Source: Kitasatospora sp. SolWspMP-SS2h (GTDB taxonomy: Bacteria > Actinomycetota > Actinomycetes > Streptomycetales > Streptomycetaceae). From it: a stretch of DNA of 64,000 nucleotides. The stretch covers positions 106,413 through 170,412 of the forward strand of contig NZ_QLLT01000016.1 of assembly GCF_003259315.1 (NCBI RefSeq). The letters are read 5' to 3'. Under the pieces are notes generated by a model. The model was not told the origin of the DNA, did no database searches, and was given only the letters and a program-made list of their open reading frames with translations. Position numbers and translations under genes: made by a program. This document shows, piece by piece, positions 51,067 through 58,955 of the stretch. Position 1 is the first letter of the stretch. Every line of letters begins with the position of its first letter.

Positions 51067-51912
51067 TCAGGCGGCGGGCAGCAGCAGCCGCCAGGAGGCC
51101 GGGCGGACCGTCCAGGTGCGGTGGCGGACCGGGCCGACCGGGCAGCCGTCCGCCTCGTAGCCGAAGCCGCGCCCGGCGACGGTGAGCCGGTCGGTCCGGT
51201 GGCGCAGCGGGCTGCCGTCGAGGTCCAGGGCGAGTTCCATGGCGCCGTCGACCACGGCCACCCGCAGGTGGCGCACCCGCTGGTGCACGTCGGCCAGCAG
51301 TCGGCCGTCGGCCTCGATGCGCAGTTCCTCCGGGCCGGTGGGGCTCGCCTGCTCGGTCGCAGCCAATTTCGCCCATAGCGAACGCCAGCCGCCCTCCCCC
51401 GCCCGTCGGCCGTGCGGGCCCCCGCGGCCCGGGCGGCCCGGGCCGGTGAAGCGCACCTCGGCGAGCACCACGCCGCCGCCGTCGTCGAGCAGCAGGTCCA
51501 GCCGGCGGGCGGTGCCGGCCAGCACCGCGCGGGCCGCCGCCACCGGCTCGGCGGGCACCCCGAGCAGCCGGGCGGTGGCGGTGGCCACCGGGCCGCCGAC
51601 CGGGACCAGCCCGACCGGGTCGGCGTCCAACTCCCGCTGCCGGTGCAGGGCCTGGAGCACCCGCTGGAGCGCCTGGTCGGAGCCGATCACCACGGCCCGG
51701 CGCCGGCCCCGGTGGGCGAGCACCCGGTCCAGCTCGGACGGGCTCTCGGGCAGCGCGACCTTGACGTCGGCGCCGCCGCACAGCACGTCCTTGGCGATCC
51801 GCACCGATTCGCCGTCGGCCTCCCGGGCCGACGGATCGAGCAGCACCAGCAGCGGCCCGGGGCGCTCGGCGCCCCCCGGGGGGCGGGATACGGGCGTGGA
51901 CAGCGACGACAC
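51067..51912 (-). CDS. diacylglycerol kinase catalytic-domain-like protein
   Basis: 281 aa. LLVLLDPSAREADGESVRIA and VVIGSDQALQRVLQAL replace the usual GGDGT loop of lipid kinases. VGLVPVGGPVATATARLLGV retains the second glycine-rich part, and the C-terminal beta-sandwich is recognisable (VAGRGFGYEADGCPVGPVRH). The altered GGDGT suggests weak or different catalysis. GTG 51912 has GGAAGGA 6 nt upstream. Divergent from purA. Confidence 0.75.
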   Translation of the reverse strand: MSSLSTPVSRPPGGAERPGPLLVLLDPSAREADGESVRIAKDVLCGGADVKVALPESPSELDRVLAHRGRRRAVVIGSDQALQRVLQALHRQRELDADPVGLVPVGGPVATATARLLGVPAEPVAAARAVLAGTARRLDLLLDDGGGVVLAEVRFTGPGRPGRGGPHGRRAGEGGWRSLWAKLAATEQASPTGPEELRIEADGRLLADVHQRVRHLRVAVVDGAMELALDLDGSPLRHRTDRLTVAGRGFGYEADGCPVGPVRHRTWTVRPASWRLLLPAA

Positions 51913-51947
51913 GACCGGTCCTTCCTCAGGTAATCTCTCGGTGCAAC

Positions 51948-51975
51948 AGCCCCTTGCGCCATTGCGCCAGGGGCT
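51948..51975 (+). other. hairpin in the purA leader
   Basis: AGCCCCTTGCGC / GCGCCAGGGGCT, 12-bp stem with one mismatch and loop CATT, followed by TCGTC. It lies 63 nt before the purA start and may be an attenuator or 5' stabiliser. Confidence 0.45.
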
Positions 51976-52038
51976 TCGTCCATCTCGGGCCAGACTGCGG
52001 TCTACGCAGGATGCCCCAACCGGAAGGGGTGTACGCCT

Positions 52039-53322
52039 GTGCCGGCACTCGTGCTCGTTGGCGCCCAGTGGGGAGACGAGGGCAAGGGGAAGGCCACCGA
52101 CCTCCTCGGCGGCTCCGTCGACTACGTCGTCCGCTACCAGGGCGGCAACAACGCCGGACACACGGTGGTCATCGGCGACCAGAAGTACGCCCTGCACCTG
52201 CTGCCCTCCGGCATCCTCAGCCCGAACGTGGTGCCGGTGATCGGCAACGGCGTGGTGATCGACCCGGGCGTGCTGCTCTCCGAGCTCAAGGGCCTGGACG
52301 AGCGCGGCATCGACACCTCGAAGCTGCTGATCTCGGGCAACGCCCACCTGATCACCCCGTACCACCGGACGCTGGACAAGGTCACCGAGCGCTTCCTCGG
52401 CAAGCGCCGGATCGGCACCACCGGCCGCGGCATCGGCCCGGCCTACGCCGACAAGATCAACCGGGTCGGCATCCGGGTCCAGGACCTGTTCGACGAGTCG
52501 ATCCTGCGCCAGAAGATCGAGGCGGCGCTGCACGACAAGAACCAGCTGCTGGTCAAGCTCTACAACCGGCGCGCGATCCCGGCCGAGCTGGTGCTCGAGG
52601 AGTACCTGGGCTACGCCGACAGGATCAAGCCGTACCTGGCCGACACCACCCTCGTCCTGGACGAGGCGCTGAAGGCCGGCAAGGTCGTCCTGCTGGAGGG
52701 CGGCCAGGGCACCCTGCTGGACGTGGACCACGGCACGTACCCGTTCGTCACCTCGTCGAACCCGACCTCGGGCGGCGCGTGCACCGGCTCCGGCATCGGC
52801 CCGACCAAGATTGACCGGGTCATCGGCATCCTGAAGGCGTACACCACCCGCGTCGGCTCGGGCCCGTTCCCGACCGAGCTGCTGGACGCCGACGGCGACG
52901 CGCTGCGCCGGATCGGCGGCGAGCGCGGCGTCACCACCGGGCGCGACCGGCGCTGCGGCTGGTTCGACGCGGTGATCGCCCGCTACGCGACCCGGGTCAA
53001 CGGCCTGACCGACTTCTTCCTCACCAAGCTGGACGTGCTGACCGGCTGGGAGCAGATCCCGGTCTGCGTGGCGTACGAGATCGACGGCCGGCGGGTCGAG
53101 GAACTCCCGTACAACCAGTCGGACTTCCACCACGCGAAGCCGGTCTACGAGAACCTGCCCGGCTGGAGCGAGGACATCTCGAAGGCGCAGACCTTCGCCG
53201 ACCTGCCGAAGAACGCGCAGGCGTACGTGAAGGCGCTGGAGGAGATGTCCGGCGCCCCGATCTCGGCGATCGGCGTCGGCCCCGGCCGGACCGAGACCAT
53301 CCAGATCAACTCCTTCCTGTAG
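52039..53322 (+). CDS. purA: adenylosuccinate synthetase
   Basis: GTP-dependent ligation of IMP and aspartate, first step to AMP. 427 aa, normal length. P-loop-like GAQWGDEGKGK (catalytic Asp13), GHTVV (His41), IMP-binding GTTGRGIGPAYADK and GGQGTLLDVDHGTYP, GTP-binding TKLDVL. GTG 52039 has GGAAGGGG 9 nt upstream. Confidence 0.98.
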   Translation: MPALVLVGAQWGDEGKGKATDLLGGSVDYVVRYQGGNNAGHTVVIGDQKYALHLLPSGILSPNVVPVIGNGVVIDPGVLLSELKGLDERGIDTSKLLISGNAHLITPYHRTLDKVTERFLGKRRIGTTGRGIGPAYADKINRVGIRVQDLFDESILRQKIEAALHDKNQLLVKLYNRRAIPAELVLEEYLGYADRIKPYLADTTLVLDEALKAGKVVLLEGGQGTLLDVDHGTYPFVTSSNPTSGGACTGSGIGPTKIDRVIGILKAYTTRVGSGPFPTELLDADGDALRRIGGERGVTTGRDRRCGWFDAVIARYATRVNGLTDFFLTKLDVLTGWEQIPVCVAYEIDGRRVEELPYNQSDFHHAKPVYENLPGWSEDISKAQTFADLPKNAQAYVKALEEMSGAPISAIGVGPGRTETIQINSFL

Positions 53323-53325
53323 GAC

Positions 53326-53380
53326 GCGCGCGAGAGGCCCGGCACCCCGTTCGGACGGGGGTGCCGGGCCTCTCGCGCGC
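53326..53380. terminator. strong bidirectional terminator after purA
   Basis: 25-bp stem GCGCGCGAGAGGCCCGGCAC..., one bulged G, loop TCGG. Lies between the converging purA and DUF350 genes. Confidence 0.9.
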
Positions 53381-53400
53381 GGTGGCGGCCGGACGGGCCG

Positions 53401-53823
53401 TCAGTAGATGGCGGCGGAGACGACCGCCGCCACGGCCAGGTTGGTGGAGGCGGTCACCCAGACCGCCGGGTGCGGCTCGCGGTCGACCAGCAGCTCGCCG
53501 AGCCGGCCGGGCGTCACCAGGTCCAGCACCCAGAACGAGACGGCCATCAGCACCAGGCCGAACAGGCCGAACACGGCCGCCGCGGCCAGGCCCTTGGCGA
53601 ACTCCTGGTAGGTCGACATCACCGCGGTGAACACGATCGCGCCGATCGCCAGCAGCGCCGAGCTGAGCACCACGGCGGCGTTCCGGTTGCGCTCGATCCA
53701 GATCTGCCGGCGCAGCTCGCCGGGCGTCAGCAGGTCGACCAGCAGCACGCCGAGCAGCAGCAGGACCAGCCCGACCGCACCGTACGCGGACGCGTATCCC
53801 AGCTGGTGAAGGATGTCGTTCAT
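53401..53823 (-). CDS. DUF350 membrane protein
   Basis: 140 aa, four membrane segments in two repeats (AVGLVLLLLGVLLVDLLTPG and FGLFGLVLMAVSFWVLDLVTPG show the internal duplication). ATG 53823 has AGGAGGGG upstream. Function unknown; members are often stress-associated. First of three minus-strand genes with separate starts. Confidence 0.85.
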   Translation of the reverse strand: MNDILHQLGYASAYGAVGLVLLLLGVLLVDLLTPGELRRQIWIERNRNAAVVLSSALLAIGAIVFTAVMSTYQEFAKGLAAAAVFGLFGLVLMAVSFWVLDLVTPGRLGELLVDREPHPAVWVTASTNLAVAAVVSAAIY

Positions 53824-53917
53824 GCGTCCCGCCCCTCCTGCCTGTCCGGCCGCCGGCCCCGTGCCGAGGACCGGCACAACATAGCGCACGGGGCGGGCGG
53901 CCGGACGGGGCCGAGGC

Positions 53918-54409
53918 TCAGTCGTTGTGCTCGACCAGGCGGTCCAGGCAGACCGCGACGGCGATCATCAGCGGGACGTCGACGCCGTCCTCGATCTCCA
54001 CGCCGTAGGTGTCGCGGATCCGGAACCACTTGCGGGAGACCTGGGCGAGCCGGTGGCCGTCGCCCTTGACGGTGTACTCCTTGTCGATCAGGTCGCCGTG
54101 GACCTCGTACTCGCCGCCGTTCTCCAGCTCCACCTGGTACTTGTCGTGGAACGGGGTGAACAGCTTCTTGCGGACGGTCGCCACCACGTCCCCGTCCGCG
54201 TTCTCGATCTTCATCGCGTCGCGGACGGTCAGCACCTTCTCCCGGATGGTGGCGACCGTGTTGCCCGCGGTGTCCCGCAGCTCGAAGGTGTCGCGCATCC
54301 GCAGCACCTTGCCGTCCACCAGGAACGCCTTCTCGCCGTGCTCGTCCTCGACCCAGTAGTCGTCGCCGACCGCGAAGAGGCGCTCCTTGACCACGAACTT
54401 CCGACCCAT
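53918..54409 (-). CDS. LURP-one-related/scramblase-fold protein
   Basis: 163 aa, all-beta. Repeated strands of the LOR fold: FVVKERLFAVGDDYWVEDEH, RMRDTFELRDTAGNTVATIR, DVVATVRKKLFTPFHDKYQV and RKWFRIRDTYGVEIE. MGRKFVVK is the typical opening, so ATG 54409 is used. Possible lipid-associated function; no catalytic residues. Confidence 0.88.
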   Translation of the reverse strand: MGRKFVVKERLFAVGDDYWVEDEHGEKAFLVDGKVLRMRDTFELRDTAGNTVATIREKVLTVRDAMKIENADGDVVATVRKKLFTPFHDKYQVELENGGEYEVHGDLIDKEYTVKGDGHRLAQVSRKWFRIRDTYGVEIEDGVDVPLMIAVAVCLDRLVEHND

Positions 54410-54478
54410 GTCCCCGACTCCTCGTCTGGTGCCCGCCGACCCGCCGTCGGGCGGCACCCGACATGGTGCCACCGGCCG

Positions 54479-55273
54479 CTACGCCAGGTCCCACAACAGG
54501 CGGTAGTAGGCGAGCCGCTCGGCGTCCGGCGCGACGCCGTACGCCTCCAGCAGCGGACGCTCCCAGCCCGGGCCGTAGTTCCACACCGTGCTCCAGGTGG
54601 CCACCGCCAGGTCCGCCCAGCGGTCGGCCGTGCCGAGGGCGCCCAGGTCGACGTGGCCCGAGGGGCGGCCGTCCGCGCCGACCAGGGTGTTGGGCGCGCA
54701 GGCGTCGCCGTGGCAGACCACCTCGACGTCCACCGGCGGCGGGTCGGCGAGCACCGCCAGCGCCCGCTCCGCGGTGCCGTGGTGGCGCAGGTCCGGGTGC
54801 CAGTCGGCCGGGTCGCGGCGCAGCGCGGCGGCGCGGGCCACCCGGCCCGGCGCGGACCAGTCGTACGGGCAGCCGGCCACCGGCAGCGCCTCGTGGAAGG
54901 CCCGCAGGCCCGCGCCGACCGCCCGGACGGCCGTCGCCGGGTCCCGCTTCCAGACCTCGTCCACGGCCGACCGCCCCGGCAGCCCCGCCGTCAGCAGCCA
55001 GTGGCCGCCCGCGGCCTCGCCGCCGCCCAGCGCGAGCACCTCCGGGACGGTGGTGAACCGCCGCGCCCAGCCCAGCCGTTCGGCCTCCACCGCGAGGTCC
55101 GCCGGGCTGCCGGCCGGCGCCCACTTCACGAACCGCCGCCCCGGCCCGTCGCCGAGCCGGAACGTCAGGCCGTGCAGCTCGTTGCGCCACACCGCGACGA
55201 CCGGTTCACCGGCCGCCAACTCGGCCACGGCGGGCGGTACTTCGACGTCGTCCCCGGGTACGTAGGCGATCAT
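54479..55273 (-). CDS. aminoglycoside phosphotransferase APH(3')-family protein
   Basis: 264 aa. Kinase-fold motifs: ATP Lys in GRRFVKWAP, catalytic loop VVCHGDACAPNTLV (HGDxxxxN) and the metal Asp in GHVDLGALGTADRWADLA. The overall pattern AEAERLGWARRF...WLLTAGLPG resembles APH(3') enzymes that phosphorylate kanamycin-type drugs. The actual substrate in this organism is unknown. ATG 55273 is the family-like start (MIAYVPGDDVEVP). Divergent from a second APH-like gene. Confidence 0.85.
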   Translation of the reverse strand: MIAYVPGDDVEVPPAVAELAAGEPVVAVWRNELHGLTFRLGDGPGRRFVKWAPAGSPADLAVEAERLGWARRFTTVPEVLALGGGEAAGGHWLLTAGLPGRSAVDEVWKRDPATAVRAVGAGLRAFHEALPVAGCPYDWSAPGRVARAAALRRDPADWHPDLRHHGTAERALAVLADPPPVDVEVVCHGDACAPNTLVGADGRPSGHVDLGALGTADRWADLAVATWSTVWNYGPGWERPLLEAYGVAPDAERLAYYRLLWDLA

Positions 55274-55377
55274 CCGGCCATTGTCGCGCGCGGGCGGCGC
55301 GGCGTCACCCGGGTTCCGGCCGGGAACCGGCGCGGGGCGCCGGACGTACCTACCGGCACGAGGAACGGGGGAACCAC

Positions 55378-56127
55378 GTGTCCGAAACGACCGGCGGACC
55401 CGTCGGAGCGGGCGCAGCGGGCGCACCGGGCGCACCGGGCGCACCGGGCGAGCTGCTCGGCACCGGCCGCACCGCAGACGTCTTCGCGCTGCCCGACGGG
55501 CGGGTGCTGCGCCGCTACCGCGCCGGGGCCGACGCGTGGGCCGACGCGCGGGGCGAGGCCGACCTGATGGCCCACCTCGCCCGGCACGGCTACCCCGTAC
55601 CGGCCGCGTGGCCCGGCGAGCGGTCCACCGACCTGCTGATGGAACGGCTCGACGGCCCCACCATGGCGCGGGCCGTCACCACCGGCGCCCTCGCCCCCGA
55701 CGCCGCCGGCCGGATGCTCGCCGACCTGCTGCGCCGCCTGCACGCCGTCCCGCCCCGCACCGCCGCCCGCCCCGGCGACCGGGTGCTCCACCTCGACCTG
55801 CACCCCGAGAACGTCCTGCTCACCCCGCGCGGACCGGTCGTCATCGACTGGGCCACCGCCACCGAGGGCGACCCCGGCCTGGACACCGCGATGAGCGCCG
55901 TCGTCCTCGCCCAGGCCCTGCTCGGCATGCCCGCGCACACCGCCGCCGCCCCCGCCGTCCTCGTCCCCCTCCTGCGCGGCCTCCCCCCGCTCGCCGACCA
56001 CCACCTCACCGCCGCCCGCGCCCGCCGCGCCGCCGACCCGGTGCTCGACGCCGCGGACCACGGACGGCTGGACGCGGCCGTCGCCCTGGTCCGCGCCTGC
56101 GCGGCGAAGGCGGCGGCCGACGCCTGA
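55378..56127 (+). CDS. APH/choline-kinase-like phosphotransferase
   Basis: 249 aa. LLGTGRTADVFALPDGRVLR (glycine loop), then VLHLDLHPENVLL (HxDxxxxN catalytic loop) and VVIDWATATEGDPGLDTAM (metal Asp). An N-terminal GAPGAPG repeat precedes the kinase domain. GTG 55378. Head-to-head with the APH(3')-like gene (104-bp gap). Substrate unknown. Confidence 0.85.
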   Translation: MSETTGGPVGAGAAGAPGAPGAPGELLGTGRTADVFALPDGRVLRRYRAGADAWADARGEADLMAHLARHGYPVPAAWPGERSTDLLMERLDGPTMARAVTTGALAPDAAGRMLADLLRRLHAVPPRTAARPGDRVLHLDLHPENVLLTPRGPVVIDWATATEGDPGLDTAMSAVVLAQALLGMPAHTAAAPAVLVPLLRGLPPLADHHLTAARARRAADPVLDAADHGRLDAAVALVRACAAKAAADA

Positions 56128-56153
56128 CCGGCGCCTGACCGGCGCCTGACCGG
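56121..56153 (+). repeat. 11-bp tandem repeat x3 spanning the stop codon
   Basis: CGCCTGACCGG at 56121, 56132 and 56143. The stop TGA of the phosphotransferase is inside the first copy. Confidence 0.8.
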
Positions 56154-56164
56154 CGGCCGGACGG

Positions 56165-57414
56165 TCAGACCGGGGAGCGCTCCTGCGGGAGCGGGGCCCG
56201 GGACTCCGGCTCCACCGGGACCGGCGCCGCGGCTCCCGCCGGGTCGGCCGGGGAACGGCGCCCGGGCGGGTCGGCGGCCCGCACCTGTTCCAGGGCCCGG
56301 TCCAGGCCGCGGCGCAGCACCGGCGCGAGCGGCCTCTCGACCAGCCGGTGCACCAGCCAGGCGACCACCAGCATCGCCGCGGTGACCGTCCCGACCGCCG
56401 GCCACGGGCCCATCCCGCTGCGGTGCAGCCAGCGCAGCGCCGTCCAGCCGATGGCTTCGTGCAGCAGGTACAGCGGGTAGGTGAGCGCTCCGGCGACGGT
56501 CAGCCAGCGCCACTGGATCCGCGCGGTCCACCCGAGCGCGACCGCCAGCACCGCCAGGTACGCGAGGGTGACCAGCAGGGCCACCGGCCAGTGTTCGAGG
56601 CGCAGGCCGGCGGCGTCCAGCGGCGCGACCCGCGCGTCGCCCAGCGAGGGCTGCACCTCCGCCTGGTGGCGCAGCCCGTTCTCGACCGACAGCGCCCAGT
56701 TGAACCCGACGATGCCCCACAGCAGCAGGTTCGGACCGAACCTGTGCATCAGGTACATCGCCATTCCGGCCACGAAGAACGAGGAGTACTCCGACATGCC
56801 GAGGGAGTCGACGAGGGGGGTCGACCACGCCGAGGCCGCGGTCCACAGCACGCAGAAGACGACGACCCTGCGGTACGTCAGCCCGCGCCACACCAGCGGG
56901 GCGAACAGCAGGTAGAAGCGCATCTCCACCCACAGCGTCCAGTAGACCGCGTCCACGCTGTCCAGGTTCAGCCCGAGGTGGAACATGGTCAGGTTGGCCA
57001 GCACCGCGTCCACGGTCAGCGGCTTGCGCCGGGTCGGCCACAGCGCCAGGAACGCCGTGGTCGTGAGCACCGCGAACCAGTAGGCCGGGTACAGCCGGAC
57101 CACCCGGGAGCGGACGAAGTCCCCGAGGCCGCGCCCCAGGAGCTCATGCAGATCACGAAGCCGCTGATGACGAAGAACAGGCACACCCCGGTCCAGGTGT
57201 ACGCGCCGAGTTCCGCGTAGCCGTGGAACACCTCCACCGCCGGCCGCTCCCAGGCGCTCTCCGCCGGCTTCGTGCCCCCGCCGTAGCCCACGTAGTGGTG
57301 GAAGAGCACCATCAGCGCGGCGACCAGCCGCAGTCCGTCCAGGGCCGCCAGCCGGCCCCGGGATCGCGGTTCCCGGGGCGGGTCGCCGCCCGGGCGACGC
57401 AGGAGAAGTTCCAC
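56165..57414 (-). pseudogene. acyltransferase family 3 membrane protein, frameshifted
   Basis: The N-terminal frame from GTG 57414 gives RLAALDGLRLVAALMVLFHH and FFVISGFVICMSSWG (acyltransferase 3 signatures, catalytic His region). The frame then shifts by one base at the run of four C (57134-57137 on the plus strand). The other frame continues as GLGDFVRSRVVRLYPAYWF and eight more membrane segments to 56165. One missing G restores a protein of about 415 aa (O-acetyl/acyl transfer to surface glycans or antibiotics). Could be a true mutation, a sequencing error or programmed slippage. Confidence 0.75.
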
Positions 57415-57605
57415 CGGTCATCCTTCCGGGACGCTGCCAGGAGTGGAACTCCGGCGCCGGTCAACGCGCAGCCCACCGGTCGTGCCCCGCACGACCCTCC
57501 CCCGCAGGATGACCCGCCACCGACCGGACCGCCGTGGTCCACGTCTCCTGACACCGGATCCTGACGACAGTTTTCCGAAGCCTTTACCGGCCGCCGGCGC
57601 CCTCG

Positions 57606-57716
57606 CCCGAGCTGGTGGGCAGGGGCGGACGGCTGAACACCGGCGGCAAGGACCTGTCGCCGGCCGACTTCCGCGGCAAGTTCGCGATCGTGGGCTTCTG
57701 GACTCTCTGCTACTAG
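57606..57716 (+). pseudogene. 5' remnant of thioredoxin-NHL gene
   Basis: Reads PELVGRGGRLNTGGKDLS, then ADFRGKFAIVGFWTLCY and TAG. It aligns residue by residue with residues 10-46 of the intact gene at 58956 (PELVGAGGWLNTGGKDLS, then ADFRGRILVLDFWTFCC). It breaks off exactly at the CxxC motif. DNA identity is only moderate, so it is not a fresh duplication. Confidence 0.75.
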
Positions 57717-57816
57717 GGATCGGTCCGTGGCAACTGTCGCTGCCGGCCGAAGTGCGCAGGCGGAAGGATCGCCCCTCGGGGTGACACCGGGGCGACCGGG
57801 CAGAGTCCCCCGCTCG

Positions 57817-57859
57817 GAGTTGATAAGTTCAATTAGCCGTCGTCGGCACGTATCAACTC
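57817..57859 (+). promoter_or_regulatory. inverted-repeat operator upstream of fic
   Basis: GAGTTGATA (57817-57825) and TATCAACTC (57851-57859), perfect 9-bp arms 25 bp apart. It lies just before the fic ribosome site. Local DNA is AT-richer (AAGTTCAATTAG). Confidence 0.6.
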
Positions 57860-57874
57860 CAGAGGAGGAAGTTC

Positions 57875-58909
57875 GTGGCAGGCAGGGGCAGGCCCAGCCG
57901 CAGCACGGTGTACCAGCGGCTGAGCGGGGCCCTGGCCGAGCTGAACGAACGCTTCGGCGGGCTGCCCAGCCCCCAGGAGGCCCAGGAGGTCTGGGACGAC
58001 ATCTGGCACCAGGAAGCGCACCACTCGACTGCGCTCGAAGGCAACACCCTCGTCCTTCGCGAGGTCGAGGCGCTACTCGACCGGGGCCGGGCTGTCGGCG
58101 CCAAGCCGCTGAAGGAGTACAACGAGGTCCGGGGCTACGCGGATGCCGCCCGCTGGGTCTACGGGCAAGCCCTCGAACCGGACGCGTGGCACGACGGACG
58201 GCTGATCACGCTCGGCGAGGTCCGCCACATCCACCACGTCACCATGTCGCCGGTCTGGAACGTCGCACCTCATCCGGAAGCCACCGATAGGGAGGGCCCT
58301 GGCAGCTTCCGGGAGCACGACATCCACCCGTTCGCGGAGGGGATGACGCCTCCGAAGTGGCCGCTCGTTCCCGCTCACGTCGAGCAGTGGGTCAGCGAGG
58401 TCTGCGCCTTCGGCAAGCAGATCGAGGGCGGTGAGGAACTGGACCGGCCGCTCCCGGAAGTACTGGCCGGGATCCACAACCGGTTCGAGCGCATCCATCC
58501 GTTCCTCGATGGCAACGGGCGAACAGGACGGCTGGTGATGAACCTGGTTCTCGTCCGCCTGGGCTATCCGCCGATCATCATCCTCAAACGGCAGCGGGAG
58601 GCTTACCTGGCCGCCTTGCGCCGCGCGGACGCGGGTGACTACGGAGCCCTCGGCGAGCTGATCGCCCGGGCCATGGAGGACAACCTCAACCGCTTCATCG
58701 TGCCGAACGTGGCCGGCCCCGCGCGGCTGGTTCCGCTTGCCGCGCTCGTGGACGCGGAGCACTCCCTGGCCGCACTGCGGCAGGCGGCCCAGCGGGGTCG
58801 GCTCAACGCCGTGCAGGGGCCGGACGGGGTGTGGCGCTCGTCCCGCAAGTCCGTAGCCGCCTACAAGGCCGGCAAGCACCGGCGCAGGCCCAAGTCCGAC
58901 GGTGTCTGA
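57875..58909 (+). CDS. Fic-domain protein (AMPylase-type)
   Basis: 344 aa. Fic motif HPFLDGNGRTGR (208-219) is complete, so it can transfer AMP or another nucleotide moiety to target hydroxyls. An N-terminal inhibitory helix STALEGN (S51...E55-G56) matches the class II (S/T)xxxE(G/N) consensus, so it is probably self-inhibited. The C-terminus (about 295-344) looks like a small winged-helix, possibly for autoregulation through the dyad upstream. GTG 57875 has GAGGAGG 6 nt away. It sits inside a duplicated thioredoxin/NHL locus, which suggests acquisition. Confidence 0.93.
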   Translation: MAGRGRPSRSTVYQRLSGALAELNERFGGLPSPQEAQEVWDDIWHQEAHHSTALEGNTLVLREVEALLDRGRAVGAKPLKEYNEVRGYADAARWVYGQALEPDAWHDGRLITLGEVRHIHHVTMSPVWNVAPHPEATDREGPGSFREHDIHPFAEGMTPPKWPLVPAHVEQWVSEVCAFGKQIEGGEELDRPLPEVLAGIHNRFERIHPFLDGNGRTGRLVMNLVLVRLGYPPIIILKRQREAYLAALRRADAGDYGALGELIARAMEDNLNRFIVPNVAGPARLVPLAALVDAEHSLAALRQAAQRGRLNAVQGPDGVWRSSRKSVAAYKAGKHRRRPKSDGV

Positions 58910-58955
58910 GCGCAGGAGCGGATTGCTTCCCGACCCGATGGGGTTGGATGCAGGT

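Larger units (their letters stand above)
57422..57874. other. 453-bp region with gene remnant and operator
   Basis: Between the acyltransferase and Fic genes. It contains a 37-codon remnant of a thioredoxin/NHL gene (57606-57716) and an inverted repeat at 57817-57859. The remainder shows no supported ORF. Confidence 0.7.

Noticed and set aside
51067..53133. 688-codon minus-strand frame including the DAG-kinase-like gene
   Set aside because: The first about 400 codons are antisense to purA. The true start is GTG 51912 with a ribosome site.
57875..58909. Fic protein as the toxin of a FicT/FicA pair
   Set aside because: The inhibitory STALEGN helix is within the same protein and no separate small antitoxin ORF precedes it.
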